64,000 bases of DNA from Comamonas sp. (GTDB lineage: Bacteria; Pseudomonadota; Gammaproteobacteria; Burkholderiales; Burkholderiaceae_C): NCBI GenBank assembly GCA_028690035.1, contig JAQVCA010000001.1, positions 405,940 through 469,939 on the forward strand, written 5' to 3'. Below, one piece after another: positions 16,002-28,875 of the stretch. The translations under genes were made by a program, and so were the position numbers. Below the pieces are notes generated by a model. It was given only the letters and a program-made list of their open reading frames with translations. It searched no databases and was not told where the DNA came from. Numbering within the stretch: position 1 is the stretch's first letter; each line of letters begins with the position of its first letter.

Positions 16002-18869
16002 TTACAGCGTACGGGCGATCTCGCGGATCTCGAACACTTCCAACTGGTCGCCTTCGCGGATGTCGTTGTAGTTCTTGAGCTTGATACCGCACTCAAAGCC
16101 TTCCTTGACTTCCTTGACGTCGTCCTTCATGCGGCGCAGCGATTCGATCTCTCCGGTGTAGATGACCACGTTGTCGCGCAGCAGACGGAAGTGGGCGTGG
16201 CGCGTGACCTGACCTTGCAGGATGTACGAACCGGCCACGGTGCCGATCTTGGAAGCAACGAACACGGTGCGGATCTCGGCCAGACCGATGATCTCTTCGC
16301 GCTGCTCGGGCGCCAGCATGCCGGACATGGCCGACTTCACCTCTTCGACCGCGTCGTAGATGATGTTGTAGTAGCGCAGGTCCACATCGTTGGCCTCGGC
16401 GGTCTTGCGTGCCTGGGCATCGGCACGCACGTTGAAGCCGATGATGATGGCCTTGGAAGCCAGCGCCAGGTTCACGTCCGATTCGCTGATGCCGCCCACG
16501 CCGGAGTACACCACCTGCACTTTGATCTCGTCGGTCGAGAGCTTGAGCAGCGAGGCCGACAGCGCTTCTTGCGAGCCCTGCATATCGGCCTTGATGATCA
16601 GCGGCAGCGTCTGCACGTCGCCCGCGGTCATGTCGGCAAACATGTTTTCCAGCTTGGCCGCTTGCTGCTTGGCCAGTTTGGTGTTGCGGAACTTGCCTGC
16701 GCGGTAGGTGGCCACTTCACGGGCACGGCGCTCGTCGGCCATGACCATGAAGTCGTCGCCCGCCTGCGGCACGTCGGACAGACCCTGAATTTCCACCGGG
16801 ATCGAGGGGCCAGCCTCTTTGGCGGGCTTACCCACTTCGTCCAGCATGGCACGCACACGGCCATAGGTTTGACCGGCCAAGACGATGTCGCCCACTTTCA
16901 GCGTGCCGGACTGCACCAGCACCGTGGCCACCGGGCCGCGGCCCTTGTCCAGCTGGGCTTCGATGACCAGGCCCTTGGCCATGGCATCCACCGGGGCCTT
17001 GAGTTCCAGCACTTCGGCCTGCAGCAGCACATGCTCGAGCAGCTCGTCGATGCCCATGCCGGTCTTGGACGATACGGCCACAAAGGGCGAATCGCCACCG
17101 TATTCCTCGGGCACCACCTCTTCAGCGACCAGCTCTTGCTTGACCTTTTCGGGGTTGGCTTCGTGCTTGTCGGCCTTGGTCAGTGCGACCACGATCGGTA
17201 CACCAGCCGCCTTGGCGTGCTTGATAGCCTCACGGGTTTGCGGCATGACGCCGTCATCGGCAGCACAGACCAAGATAACGATGTCGGTCGATTTGGCACC
17301 ACGGGCACGCATGGCCGTGAACGCCTCGTGGCCGGGGGTGTCCAGGAAGGTGACGATGCCGCGCGGGGTTTCCACGTGGTAAGCACCAATGTGCTGGGTA
17401 ATGCCACCGGCTTCGCCACTGGCCACTTTGCTGCGGCGGATGTAATCCAGCAGCGAGGTCTTGCCGTGGTCCACGTGGCCCATCACGGTCACCACAGGCG
17501 CACGCGACAGCAGCTCGCCGCTGTACTGCACGGCATCCTCTTCGCTGAAAGCTTCCGGATCGTCCAGGGCCGCAATCTTGGCGGTGTGGCCCATTTCCTC
17601 CACCACGATCATGGCGGTGTCCTGGTCCAGCGGCTGGTTGATGGTGACCATCTGGCCCATCTTCATCAGCACCTTGATCAGCTCGGAAGCCTTAACGGCC
17701 ATCTTGTGCGCCAGTTCGGCCACGGTGATGGTCTCTGGCACCGAGATTTCCAGTGCGCGGAATTCCTGCTGCTGGGGCTGCTGCTGGCGCTGATCGCCAC
17801 GGTCGTTGCCACGGCGGCCACCTTTGCCACCAGCGCGCCAAGCGTTACCGCCACGGCCTGCGCCCACGCCACCAGTGCTGTCGCCACGGGTTTTGATGCC
17901 TTTTTTCTTGTTGGCATCGTCATTGGCCCAGCTGGAGGACAGCTTGGCCGACTTGACTTCCTTGGTGTCTTTGCCTGGGGCATCCTTGCGACCCGCCACT
18001 GCCCCCGGCTTGTCGCCCGGCTTGGCAGGAGCGGCTTTTTTGGCTTGGGCCGCCGCAGTAGCGGGGGTGGCAGCTTTTTTGGTCTCTTCGGGTTTTTCCG
18101 GCTTTTTGGCCACCAGCACCTTCTTGGGAGCGGCCATCATGGCGCGGATGGCTTCGGCCTCAGCCAACGCCTTGCGGCGGCGGTCTTCCAGGTCCTTGGC
18201 GCGCTCAGCCTCTTCGCGGGCGCGCTCCTGTGCTTCCTGCTGGGCCTGCAGGCGCGCTGCTTCCTGCTCTTTGACGCGCTGCGCGGCGGCAGCTGCAGCC
18301 TCGGCAGCAGCTTCCTTCTTGGCTTCTTTTTCTTGGCGCTGCTTGGCGGCCTCAGAGGCAGCGTAGGCGCGGGCGCGCTCTTCAGCCTCGCGCTCCTTGC
18401 GCTCGCGCTCTTGGCGCTCTTCACGCTCCTGGCGCTCTTGGGCCAGCTGCGCCTCCTGGGAGGCAATGTTCTCGACTTGCTGCAGCACTTCTTCCTCGCG
18501 GCGCACCAGTTCCTTGTTTTCTTCGACCGCCTGCGCCACCTGGGCGGCGCGCGCGGCCACTTCAGCGGGGTCTTCGCGCTGGATGAAGGTGCGCTTCTTG
18601 CGCACCTCCACCTGAATGGTGCGCGCCTTGCCTGTAGCGTCGGCCTGCTTGATTTCGCTGGTCGAACGCTTGGTCAAGGTGATTTTCTTGCGCTCACCAC
18701 CCACGCCGGTATTGGCCTGCAGGTGGTTGAGCAGCTGTTGCTTGTCGCCCTCGGTCAGCTCATCGCTGGCGCTGCGTTTGGGCACGCCAGCGGCCTGCAG
18801 CTGCTCCAGCAAAGTGTCGGGGGTTCTTTTGAGTTCAGCCGCAAAATCGGCAACGGTATTCAATGACAT
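16002..18869 (-). CDS. infB: Translation initiation factor IF-2
   Basis: 955 residues, the long form. The N-terminal region (about 1-330) is highly charged coiled coil rich in Glu, Arg, Ala and Lys. The IF2 N-terminal motif region follows, then the GTPase (from about 455, [18 protein letters not shown], with [15 protein letters not shown] and TKADK), and the C-terminal domains that bind fMet-tRNA, ending [13 protein letters not shown]. It delivers initiator tRNA to the 30S subunit. It lies 23 bp after nusA. Confidence 0.97.
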   Translation of the reverse strand: MSLNTVADFAAELKRTPDTLLEQLQAAGVPKRSASDELTEGDKQQLLNHLQANTGVGGERKKITLTKRSTSEIKQADATGKARTIQVEVRKKRTFIQREDPAEVAARAAQVAQAVEENKELVRREEEVLQQVENIASQEAQLAQERQEREERQERERKEREAEERARAYAASEAAKQRQEKEAKKEAAAEAAAAAAQRVKEQEAARLQAQQEAQERAREEAERAKDLEDRRRKALAEAEAIRAMMAAPKKVLVAKKPEKPEETKKAATPATAAAQAKKAAPAKPGDKPGAVAGRKDAPGKDTKEVKSAKLSSSWANDDANKKKGIKTRGDSTGGVGAGRGGNAWRAGGKGGRRGNDRGDQRQQQPQQQEFRALEISVPETITVAELAHKMAVKASELIKVLMKMGQMVTINQPLDQDTAMIVVEEMGHTAKIAALDDPEAFSEEDAVQYSGELLSRAPVVTVMGHVDHGKTSLLDYIRRSKVASGEAGGITQHIGAYHVETPRGIVTFLDTPGHEAFTAMRARGAKSTDIVILVCAADDGVMPQTREAIKHAKAAGVPIVVALTKADKHEANPEKVKQELVAEEVVPEEYGGDSPFVAVSSKTGMGIDELLEHVLLQAEVLELKAPVDAMAKGLVIEAQLDKGRGPVATVLVQSGTLKVGDIVLAGQTYGRVRAMLDEVGKPAKEAGPSIPVEIQGLSDVPQAGDDFMVMADERRAREVATYRAGKFRNTKLAKQQAAKLENMFADMTAGDVQTLPLIIKADMQGSQEALSASLLKLSTDEIKVQVVYSGVGGISESDVNLALASKAIIIGFNVRADAQARKTAEANDVDLRYYNIIYDAVEEVKSAMSGMLAPEQREEIIGLAEIRTVFVASKIGTVAGSYILQGQVTRHAHFRLLRDNVVIYTGEIESLRRMKDDVKEVKEGFECGIKLKNYNDIREGDQLEVFEIREIARTL

Positions 18870-18892
18870 ATCTCGGTTCTACCTCCCTACAC

Positions 18893-20380
18893 TTATTCCT
18901 GATCCTGCGAGAACCAGTGGGCACGCGCACGGATGATGAGTTCCTTGGCTGCTTCGGGCGACTGGCCAGTCAGCTCGGTCAGCTCATCGATGGCCAGATC
19001 GGCCAGGTCGTCGCGGTTGAGTACACCGCCCTCGACCAACTTGGCCAACAGCTCGGGGGTCATGCCCTCCAGCGTGCGCAAATCTTCTTCCACCTGCCCC
19101 AGGGTTTCCTGTTGGGCAATTTCCTGTGTCAGCAGCGCATCCTTGGCGCGCGTACGCAGTTCGGTGACAGTTTCCTCGTCGAAGGCTTCAATTTCCAGCA
19201 TTTCGGCCAGCGGCACGTAGGCCACCTCCTCCAAGCTGGCAAAGCCTTCTGCGACCAAAATGTCGGCCAGCTCGGCATCGACATCCAGTTTTTCCATGAA
19301 CAACTTGCGCGCCGAATCGGTTTCTTCGGCTTGCTTTTGCGCCGATTCGGTGGCGTCCATGATGTTGATTTTCCAGCCGGTCAGGTCAGATGCCAAGCGC
19401 ACGTTCTGACCACCACGACCAATGGCGATGGCCAAGTTTTCCTCATCGACCACCACATCCATGGCATGGCGCTCTTCATCGACCACGATGGACTGCACGT
19501 TGGCCGGGGCCAGCGCACCGATGACAAATTGCGCCGGGTCTTCGCTCCACAGCACGATGTCCACGCGCTCGCCAGCCAGCTCGTTGGTGACGGCGTTGAC
19601 CCGCGAACCACGCACCCCCACGCAGGTGCCGATGGGATCCACGCGCTTGTCGTGGCTGACCACGGCGATCTTGGCGCGGCTGCCCGCGTCGCGCGCGCAG
19701 CTCTTGATGGTTAGCAGACCCTGTTCGATCTCCGGCACTTCGTTGCGAAACAGCTCGATCATGAACTCGGGCGCCGAACGCGACAGCAAAATCGGCGCAC
19801 CGCGCAGCGTCAAATCCACCTCCATGATCATGGCACGCACGCGGTCGCCGGTGCGCAGGTTTTCTTTGGGGATCATCTCGCTGCGCTTGAGGCGCCCTTC
19901 CACCCGGCCTGACTCGACAATGATGTCGCCCTTGTCCAGACGCTTGACGGTGCCCGAGAAAATTTTCTCGCCACGCGCCATGTATTCGTTGAGCAGCTGC
20001 TCGCGCTCGGCATCGCGAATTTTTTGCAGGATGACTTGCTTGGCCGTCATCGCGCCAATACGGCCAATGGGCAGCGATTCGATCTGCTCTTCAATGTAGT
20101 CGCCCACCTGCACATCGGCCTGGCGCTCAACGGCATCCATGAGCAGCTCTTCAGCGGCCGGATTTTGCAGACCGGCATCGTCTGGCACCACCAGCCAACG
20201 GCGGAAAGTGTCGTAATCGCCCGATTCGCGGTCAATGGCCACGCGGATGTCGGCCTCACCCTCAAACAGCTTTTTCGTAGCCTGGGCCAAGGCCAGCTCT
20301 ACCGCACCGAATACCACGTCGCGCTCGACGTTCTTTTCGCGCGAAATAGCTTCTACCAACATCAGTAACTCGCGATTCAT
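18893..20380 (-). CDS. nusA: Transcription termination/antitermination factor NusA
   Basis: 495 residues: N-terminal RNA-polymerase-binding domain ([20 protein letters not shown]), S1 domain (about 135-200), two KH domains (with [18 protein letters not shown] and [17 protein letters not shown]), and two acidic C-terminal repeats that contact RNAP alpha or lambda N in other species. It controls pausing, termination and antitermination. It lies between rimP and infB. Confidence 0.97.
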   Translation of the reverse strand: MNRELLMLVEAISREKNVERDVVFGAVELALAQATKKLFEGEADIRVAIDRESGDYDTFRRWLVVPDDAGLQNPAAEELLMDAVERQADVQVGDYIEEQIESLPIGRIGAMTAKQVILQKIRDAEREQLLNEYMARGEKIFSGTVKRLDKGDIIVESGRVEGRLKRSEMIPKENLRTGDRVRAMIMEVDLTLRGAPILLSRSAPEFMIELFRNEVPEIEQGLLTIKSCARDAGSRAKIAVVSHDKRVDPIGTCVGVRGSRVNAVTNELAGERVDIVLWSEDPAQFVIGALAPANVQSIVVDEERHAMDVVVDEENLAIAIGRGGQNVRLASDLTGWKINIMDATESAQKQAEETDSARKLFMEKLDVDAELADILVAEGFASLEEVAYVPLAEMLEIEAFDEETVTELRTRAKDALLTQEIAQQETLGQVEEDLRTLEGMTPELLAKLVEGGVLNRDDLADLAIDELTELTGQSPEAAKELIIRARAHWFSQDQE

Positions 20381-20496
20381 GCGACCACACTCCTCATTTC
20401 ATCCTTTGACGGCACCAGCCGCTGTGCCCCACCAGCAACAAGCTCGGGGGGCGCACACCACTGGCGTCTTCTTGCTTTACTCGTACGACCGACCAC

Positions 20497-21114
20497 TTAG
20501 GCCTGCAACGGTTTGGCTGCACGGCCTTTGAAATTGACCACCGGCGCCAGGCGCGCCTCCTTGAGCTCATCCAGGGTGAACACCATGGCTTGCAAGGGCG
20601 GTGGAACATGTTTTTTGCTGATTTTTTGCCCCGGCTTGCGCTCGGGCTCATCGCTCCAGACGATCTGCCAGCTGCCGTCACTGCCTTCCAAGCGCTCCAG
20701 CGTGCCACGAAATTTTTTGCGGTTGGCGTTCACCTGGCCTTGCGCTGCAGCACCGATGGGCTCTTTGAGAGTGACGTCGATGAGCTCGCCCGTAAAACGC
20801 ACGAAATCCATTTCGTGGCGCAGCAGGCGGTCGATGCCAGGCGAAGACACCTCCAGGCGCTGGTAGTCCACGCCATCGACTTCCAGCGCAAACTGCAGCT
20901 GGCGCGTGACCTTTTCGCAGTCTTCCACGGTGATGAAGGCTTCAGGCTGGGGAAATTGCTGCGCTGGCTCTTGCGCCGGTGCCTCTCCTGCTTGGGGGGG
21001 CTGCCAGGGCAAATCGATGGTGATCCGCAAAAGTCCCCCGGCAGAGCGCTCGATCTCTACCAAGTCGTAACCCAAGCCTGTTACGGTTTGCTCAACGATT
21101 TGCTGCAATGCCAC
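20497..21114 (-). CDS. rimP: Ribosome maturation factor RimP
   Basis: 205 residues starting at GTG (MALQQIVEQTVTGLGYDLVE), with AGG seven bases upstream. The open frame runs further upstream, but that part is unlike the family. The N-domain contains a Pro/Gln-rich insertion (about 40-60) often present in Comamonadaceae; the family core SSPGIDRLLRHEMDFVRFTG follows. It helps 30S maturation. The 116-bp gap to nusA holds nothing recognisable. Confidence 0.93.
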   Translation of the reverse strand: MALQQIVEQTVTGLGYDLVEIERSAGGLLRITIDLPWQPPQAGEAPAQEPAQQFPQPEAFITVEDCEKVTRQLQFALEVDGVDYQRLEVSSPGIDRLLRHEMDFVRFTGELIDVTLKEPIGAAAQGQVNANRKKFRGTLERLEGSDGSWQIVWSDEPERKPGQKISKKHVPPPLQAMVFTLDELKEARLAPVVNFKGRAAKPLQA

Positions 21115-21222
21115 TTTGCCTGCTCTTATCTTTCCGAAGGGGGGAACACAGGCAACCGGCCACAGCAAGCACCGATTTTGTAGGGGCATCTTGCTTGCAG
21201 GCGGCTGCCAACCACTTGCAAA

Positions 21223-21264
21223 CGACCAAAAAAAACGGGCGGTTGTTACCCGCCCGTTTGGTCG
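21223..21264. terminator. Strong terminator between the thioredoxin-like gene and rimP
   Basis: An inner stem ACGGGCGG/CCGCCCGT with loop TTGTTA is extended outward by CGACCAAA/TTTGGTCG. It ends the thioredoxin-like transcript and insulates rimP, whose promoter must lie between 21115 and 21222. Confidence 0.85.
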
Positions 21265-21328
21265 TGAACTGCGGATTATAGCGGGTAAACGCTTGAAAAG
21301 CCAAGCGCCCACTGTGTGTTACGCGCCA

Positions 21329-21730
21329 CTAGAGGGCGCGTTGCGCCAGCCAAGGCTGCAGGCGCTGCCACAGCTGCTGGGCCTGCGCATCCACGCCCAT
21401 GCTCTGGGGCGATGTCGCCTCTTGCAGCGATTGCAGCAAGCGCTGCAGCACCGCCGCCTGCGGCACCAGTGGCCCCATAAAGCGCACCACATCGCCCTGG
21501 GCAATCAGCAGCGTGGGGAAAGTTTGCACCTCCACATCGCCCACGACCTCTTCTTCGTCTTCCACATCGACCCAGGCCCATTGCCACTGCGGGTACGGAT
21601 ACTGGGCCTGCAGCGTGGTGAAGGTGTCCTGGTAGGCGCGGCAGGTGGCGCACCACTGGGCGCACAGGCACACCACGCTCCAGTCGGGGCGCAGCGATGG
21701 CGATGGGCATTGGGGCTGGGCCAGGCTCAT
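21329..21730 (-). CDS. Thioredoxin-family protein with a CATC active site
   Basis: 133 residues. The thioredoxin fold is clear: VVCLCAQWCATCRAYQDTFT puts a CxxC (CATC) after the first strand at about residue 28, and VQTFPTLLIAQGDVVRFMGP contains the cis-Pro loop. A short helical C-terminal extension (about 95-133) follows. There is no signal peptide, so it is probably a cytoplasmic disulfide reductase; the partner is unknown. Confidence 0.85.
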   Translation of the reverse strand: MSLAQPQCPSPSLRPDWSVVCLCAQWCATCRAYQDTFTTLQAQYPYPQWQWAWVDVEDEEEVVGDVEVQTFPTLLIAQGDVVRFMGPLVPQAAVLQRLLQSLQEATSPQSMGVDAQAQQLWQRLQPWLAQRAL

Positions 21731-21756
21731 GCGGTACCAATCCTTGTGTCACACAT

Positions 21757-21783
21757 AAAAAAACCCCGGGCTTGCACACGGGG
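21757..21783 (-). terminator. Intrinsic terminator after the 53-residue protein gene
   Basis: CCCCG and CGGGG pair around a 10-base loop, and the transcribed strand continues with seven T. It starts about 40 bp after the small gene's stop. Confidence 0.7.
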
Positions 21784-21823
21784 CTGTCGGCGGCCAGGGG
21801 CACGCCACCTAGGCGGTCAGGGC

Positions 21824-21985
21824 TTAGCCGTGGCGCTTGCCTGGGTTTTTCTTGAAACGGGTGTGCACGCCACGCTCCAGGCTCACGCGCTGGCCACGGC
21901 CACCGGTGGGCACGCTGTAGCCATTGACGGGAACGGGACGGGGGGTGCGTTTGCGATCGGCTTCGGTAACGATTTTGTTGCCCAT
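21824..21985 (-). CDS. Small basic protein of 53 residues, function unknown
   Basis: The translation is MGNKIVTEADRKRTPRPVPV, then NGYSVPTGGRGQRVSLERGV, then HTRFKKNPGKRHG. It has a strong AGGAG site eight bases before the ATG and its own terminator. It is very basic and Gly/Arg-rich, with no membrane segment and no motif I recognise; composition suggests nucleic-acid or ribosome binding (inference). Real-gene evidence is the ribosome-binding site, the clean stop and the codon bias. Confidence 0.75.
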   Translation of the reverse strand: MGNKIVTEADRKRTPRPVPVNGYSVPTGGRGQRVSLERGVHTRFKKNPGKRHG

Positions 21986-22175
21986 GTTGATTGCTCCTGA
22001 GGGAATGGGGTCGGTGAAAAACCTCGCATTCTTTCATATCCAGCCCCCCACGGCAGGCAAACCGACAAAATTACCCCGGTGGGACACCCTTGCGCCTGGC
22101 GAAAGTGATCGCTGCGGCAGAGAGAAGAACTTGCAGATGCCGTGCCTGCGTCTGGGCAAATTTCATCAATAAGTA

Positions 22176-22252
22176 GAGCTGCTCGCGCTTGATATACAAG
22201 GATTTCAGATAGATTTCTACCCAAAACCCTGGTAATTCAAGCGCTAACAGCT
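22176..22252. repeat. Dispersed inverted-arm repeat, copy B, after yejF
   Basis: GAGCTGCTCGCGCTTGA (22176-22192) and TCAAGCGCTAACAGCT (22237-22252) form a long imperfect stem around a core with ACAAGGATTTCAGA. It starts 8 bp past the yejF stop and may act as the transcript's 3' stem. The rest of the 21986-22259 intergenic stretch shows no gene. Confidence 0.7.
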
Positions 22253-22259
22253 TTGATTT

Positions 22260-23879
22260 TCAGAGCATGGCCTGCACCAGCTGCTGCGTGTAGGGATGCT
22301 GGGGCGCATCGAGCACGGCGTCCACGCCACCGGCCTCCACCACCGCGCCATCCTTCATCACCAGCACCTCATGCGCCATAGCACGCACCACGTCCATATC
22401 GTGGGTGATGAGCAAATAGGCCAGGCCGTGCTCGCGCTGCAGCTGCTGCAACAACGCCAGCACCTGCTTTTGGATGCGCGCATCCAGGGCGCTGGTGGGT
22501 TCATCCAGCACCAGCACCTGCGGCTGCAAGATCAACGCGCGCGCAATCGCCAGGCGCTGGCGCTGCCCGCCCGAGAACGCATGCGGGTAGCGCTGCAGCA
22601 GGCCGGGGAACTGGTGGCTGTGCAGCCCCACCTCGGCCAGCGCCTGCACCACCCGGTGGCGCCGTGCGCTGGCATCGAGCTGCGGCGCATGCACCAACAA
22701 GCCCTCGCCGACAATTTCTTCCACCGTCAGGCGTGGCGACAGCGCCGAGAACGGGTCTTGGAACACCACCTGCACCACGCGGCGCAGCGCCCGGTTGTCT
22801 GCCGTGTTGCGCGTGGCCGGTTGCTGCCAGCTGTGCCCGGCAATCTGCAACTGCCCCTGGCTGGGCAGCAGCCCCAGCACCGCCTGCGCCAAGGTGGATT
22901 TGCCCGAGCCCGATTCGCCCACCACGGCCAGCGTTTGCCCTTGGCGCAGCGCAAAGCTGGCGCCCTGCACGGCGACAAACTCGCCCTTTTTGAACCAGCC
23001 GCGCAGCCCCGGCAGCGCTGTGGGGTAGGTCACGCGCAGCTGCTCGGCAGCGATTTGCAGCGGCGCATCGTCCGCCGCCGGGTGCACATGGCGCTGCGGC
23101 GTGCTGTCGAGCAACTGGCGCGTGTAGGGGTGCTGCGGGTTGGCAAACAGGTGCGCGGTGTGGGCCTGCTCAACGATGTGGCCGTGCTGCATCACCGCCA
23201 CGCGGTCGGCAAAGCGGCGCACCAAATGCAGGTCGTGGGTGATAAGCAGCACGGCCATGCCGGTCTGGCGCTGCAAGTCGGAGAGCAGCTCCAGCATCTG
23301 CGTGCGCAGCGCCACATCCAGCGCGGTGGTCGGTTCATCGGCCAGCAGCAGCTTGGGGCGACTGGCCAGCGCCATGGCCAGCATGGCGCGCTGGCGCTGC
23401 CCGCCCGAGAGCTGATGCGGCCAAGCCTTGGCGCGCTGCTGCGGCTGCGGGATGCCGGTAGCGGCCAGCAGCTCGATGGCCTGCGCCCAGGCCGCCTGCG
23501 CGCCCAAACCTTGCTTGAGTTGCAGCACCTCAGCAATCTGCTGGCCCATGCGCATCAGCGGGTTGAGCGCGGTCATGGGCTCTTGAAAAATCATGGCCAC
23601 GTCGCTGCCGCGTACGCCCAGCAATTCGCGCTCAGATAAAGTGAGCAGGTCACGCCCATCCAGTAAGGCTGAACCGCTGATTTTGGCGTCATCAAGCAAG
23701 CGCAGCAGGCTGAGCGCCGTGACCGACTTGCCCGAGCCAGACTCGCCCACCAGGGCCAGTTTTTCGCCCGCGTGCAGGGCAAAACTCACGCCTTGCACCA
23801 CGGGCTTGCCACCAAACGCAACGTGCAGGTCTTGCACCTGCAGCAGGGGGGGGATTGCGGTAGAGATCGTTTCCGACAT
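22260..23879 (-). CDS. yejF: Peptide ABC transporter ATP-binding protein, double-domain YejF type
   Basis: 539 residues with two complete ATPase domains: first Walker A VGESGSGKSVTALSLL (about 41-56) and signature LSGGQRQRAMLAMALA; second Walker A VGESGSGKSTLAQAVL (about 320) and signature FSGGQRQRLAIARALI; both Walker B lines are intact. It powers uptake of peptides (microcin C-type substrates in the Escherichia coli homologue). Its permeases YejB and YejE are 5 kb upstream, separated by unrelated genes. It starts 2 bp after the stop of the helicase gene, so it now depends on read-through from the inserted block or a local promoter. Confidence 0.93.
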   Translation of the reverse strand: MSETISTAIPPLLQVQDLHVAFGGKPVVQGVSFALHAGEKLALVGESGSGKSVTALSLLRLLDDAKISGSALLDGRDLLTLSERELLGVRGSDVAMIFQEPMTALNPLMRMGQQIAEVLQLKQGLGAQAAWAQAIELLAATGIPQPQQRAKAWPHQLSGGQRQRAMLAMALASRPKLLLADEPTTALDVALRTQMLELLSDLQRQTGMAVLLITHDLHLVRRFADRVAVMQHGHIVEQAHTAHLFANPQHPYTRQLLDSTPQRHVHPAADDAPLQIAAEQLRVTYPTALPGLRGWFKKGEFVAVQGASFALRQGQTLAVVGESGSGKSTLAQAVLGLLPSQGQLQIAGHSWQQPATRNTADNRALRRVVQVVFQDPFSALSPRLTVEEIVGEGLLVHAPQLDASARRHRVVQALAEVGLHSHQFPGLLQRYPHAFSGGQRQRLAIARALILQPQVLVLDEPTSALDARIQKQVLALLQQLQREHGLAYLLITHDMDVVRAMAHEVLVMKDGAVVEAGGVDAVLDAPQHPYTQQLVQAML

Positions 23880-23881
23880 AG

Positions 23882-26408
<2,527 letters not shown>

Positions 26409-26416
<8 letters not shown>

Positions 26417-27506
26417 CCTCGCCCTCATCGGCAGCGTTCTCGTCAAACAGTTCCGCGTCGTGCTCGGCGACTTGGGATTCAATGAAGGCGATTTCTTCGG
26501 TCGTCAGGCCGTAACGCTGGTAGAGCTTGGCGTCTGTCCATTCCTGGTCGAGTGGTAGTTCTGGAACAAAGCCGTAAACACCACGGGCAGCATCTTGGGT
26601 GGGCTTACGCAGCGACACAAGGAATCGCACGAATCGAGTGCGCAAGTAGCTGGCGTAGTGCTTCGCCTCCGCTTCAGACTCGAAATGCCCAGCCACGATG
26701 TAACTCTCCGTGCATGCCGTGCCGGGTTCGGCAATGATCGGCTTGCTCAAAAATTTGGTTTCGATAGCTGCGCTGGTTCCCTGAACCCGAGTCATCAGAA
26801 TCTTCCACTTGTCGATCCAGGCGGTATTCGTTGGGATATCCGAACGCTCGACCCAGGTAACTTTTTGAGAGCCGAAAAGTTTTACGGGGTTTTTTAGGCC
26901 CTTGGAGTTCGGTTTGCCGTGGAAAAAAGTTCGCAGTCCGAATGGCTTTTGGCTGGAAACCCGATTACTCAGGGTTGCTTTGTCTTTTGTGAGCACCTTT
27001 TCCAAGATCGGCACCGCTTCATTGCGCCGCACCAAGATGTCATACGCATCCAAATGGCGCGCAACCGCTGGGCCTGTGGGCTGTCCGTCCCACATCGTCT
27101 GCACAGAGCACGGCCCGCTGTGCTGGCGGTCCCACAAGAAGTAGGAAACACCGCCGCGAATCTTCACACCCGGAAAACCCTCGTACAGCTTGGGAAAGTC
27201 CACGATGTTGCGCAGGTGCTTGTCGGAGAGCATTTTTGCCCTGAAGCCATCAAGGCCTTTGCCGCCCGCCATCCAGCGCGATGGCGTCACAAACACCGCG
27301 TAGTGCGGGTCTAGTTCCAAGGCCTTTTCTACAAACAATTGGTAAATGGGCGCGGCGCTAGAGCCATAGCCGCCATCGCTTAACTGGTACGGCGGGTTGC
27401 CAATGATCACGTCGAATTGCATGTCTGCTCCAAATAACTCGGCCATGCGAGCCTTGATGTGGTCGGTATGGATAAAGGCGAAAGACTCCGATTTCTGGCC
27501 ACCTGG
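26409..27506 (-). pseudogene. Eco57I-type adenine methyltransferase, 5'-truncated
   Basis: The remaining frame begins PGGQKSESFAFIHTDHIKAR directly after the EamA stop and runs through FDVIIGNPPYQLSDGG (catalytic NPPY), the VTPSRWMAGGKGLDGFR and GVKIRGGVSYFLWDR blocks, to the acidic C-terminus. Everything before NPPY that holds the SAM-binding FxGxG motif, roughly 170-200 residues in relatives, is absent. A possible internal start is ATG 27446. As it stands it should not methylate DNA. The break coincides exactly with the EamA stop codon, in the same frame, which points to a deletion fusion. It overlaps the helicase start. Confidence 0.82.
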
Positions 27507-28424
27507 CTACCGTGCTTTTTTGTAATTCACCAACACAATGCCTGCGGCCACCAACGCCAGCGCGCCCAGCAGGCCGGGGGTGATGGGCTCGCCCAGCCAG
27601 CCTGCGCCAAACAGCAAGGCGAAGACGGGCGTCAGGAACACAAACGCGGAAATCTTCGTTGCCGGGTAGTGGGCCAGCATCCACACCCAGGCCAGGTAGC
27701 TGGCAAAAGCGCCCACCAGCCCCTGGATGAGCAGCGACATCCAGGCAAAGGCGCTGAGTTGCCCGAGCGCAGGCCAGGACTCGCCCAGCGCGAGCGACAC
27801 GCCCGGCAACAGCAGGCTGCTGACGCTCACCTGGAACAGCAGTTGCTGCTCCGGCGCCATGTGGCCAACCCGGGTGCTGCGGATCACCACCGTGGTCAGC
27901 GCCCAAAACAGGCTGCCGCCCAGGGCCAGCAAATCGCCCCACCAGCCATAGGGCAGGGCGGCTTGGGCGCGGCCTGCCAGGCTATCGGTAAGTGCCCACG
28001 CCACACCCACAAAAGCGCAGGCCAGACCCGCCCACTGCAACGCACGCAAACCCTCGCCGGGCACAAAGCGTGGTAGCAGCAAGGCCACCCAGAAGGGCGC
28101 AGCGTACAAAAACACCGTCAGCCGCGAGGCCGAGGTGTACTGCAGCCCGAGGTACAGGCAAATGAATTCAGCCGTGAACAGCAGACCTACCAGCAGCCCT
28201 GCACCCCAGGCCTGGGGCCGCGCCAGCACCGCGATGCCGCGCCACAAGCACCAGGCCAGCAGCGCCAGCGTAGCGATGCCAAAACGCACGGCGGCCTGAA
28301 ACACCGGGGGCAGCTCGGCCATGGTGGCTTTGGTCAGCACCTGCTGAAAGCCCCAAAACAGGCAACAGGCCAGCAGCAGGCCCATGGCCAAGGTATCAAG
28401 GTGGTCTTTACGGGCGTGGGGCAT
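27507..28424 (-). CDS. EamA-family drug/metabolite permease
   Basis: 305 residues with about ten hydrophobic segments in two EamA repeats (for example LDTLAMGLLLACCLFWGFQQ near 10-30, and FLTPVFALLFGAGWLGEPIT near 260-280). It is an inner-membrane exporter of unknown substrate. The start chosen is ATG 28424 (MPHARKDHLDTLAMG); a longer frame upstream is unlike the family. It sits between two decayed genes inside the block that splits the yej operon, and may be cargo or a displaced native gene. Confidence 0.87.
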   Translation of the reverse strand: MPHARKDHLDTLAMGLLLACCLFWGFQQVLTKATMAELPPVFQAAVRFGIATLALLAWCLWRGIAVLARPQAWGAGLLVGLLFTAEFICLYLGLQYTSASRLTVFLYAAPFWVALLLPRFVPGEGLRALQWAGLACAFVGVAWALTDSLAGRAQAALPYGWWGDLLALGGSLFWALTTVVIRSTRVGHMAPEQQLLFQVSVSSLLLPGVSLALGESWPALGQLSAFAWMSLLIQGLVGAFASYLAWVWMLAHYPATKISAFVFLTPVFALLFGAGWLGEPITPGLLGALALVAAGIVLVNYKKAR

Positions 28425-28525
28425 GGGCGCGATTATGGGCAGCTGGTGTGGCTCTACCGTGTTCGCTTCACGCGTGGCCTCTCCATGCCAACGGTTTTCC
28501 CCCGTACCCACAGCGGTTTCTGCTC

Positions 28526-28875
28526 CTAAGACCCAGGCAGCTTGCCCGATTGCTTTTCGATTTTCTTGTCCTCGGCTTTCACCCGGCGCTCCAGCTTTTT
28601 GATGTCTTCTTCTGGTGGCAGCTGCTCTGGTGACCTGTCTCGATCATTTTCGTGACGCCACGAAAATGATCGACCTCTATGTAACCCGTTGACTTGCAAG
28701 ACGCTATCGCCCGATGGATGGCCGTAGTGAAGTTCTCCCAGCGGGCATAGCCCAGAGGCTCCATCAGGTCGCGGGCAAACCAGAACTCAATGCCCTCGTC
28801 GGGCAGTTGCTGGCTGAGTTCATCAAAGCGTGCGGTGAGCTGGGGAACGATGGTGTCGGTCATATGCAGTCTCAT
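28526..28875 (-). pseudogene. dinD-like (BRO-N) gene with a large internal deletion
   Basis: The 5' part encodes FDELSQQLPDEGIEFWFARD, LMEPLGYARWENFTTAIHRA and HFRGVTKMIETG, the BRO-type N-terminus of DinD proteins. At about 28640 the frame shifts directly into the family's C-terminus, PEQLPPEEDIKKLERRVKAE then DKKIEKQSGKLPGS and a stop at 28526. The middle, roughly 180 residues, is gone. The candidate first ATG at 28875 overlaps the yejE stop (ATGA); a second ATG is at 28863. DinD proteins are often found in genomic islands. Confidence 0.8.

Noticed and set aside
15954-18866. A 970-codon plus-strand frame opposite infB
   Set aside because: His/Leu/Gly-rich shadow of the IF-2 coiled coil; IF-2 is certain on the minus strand.
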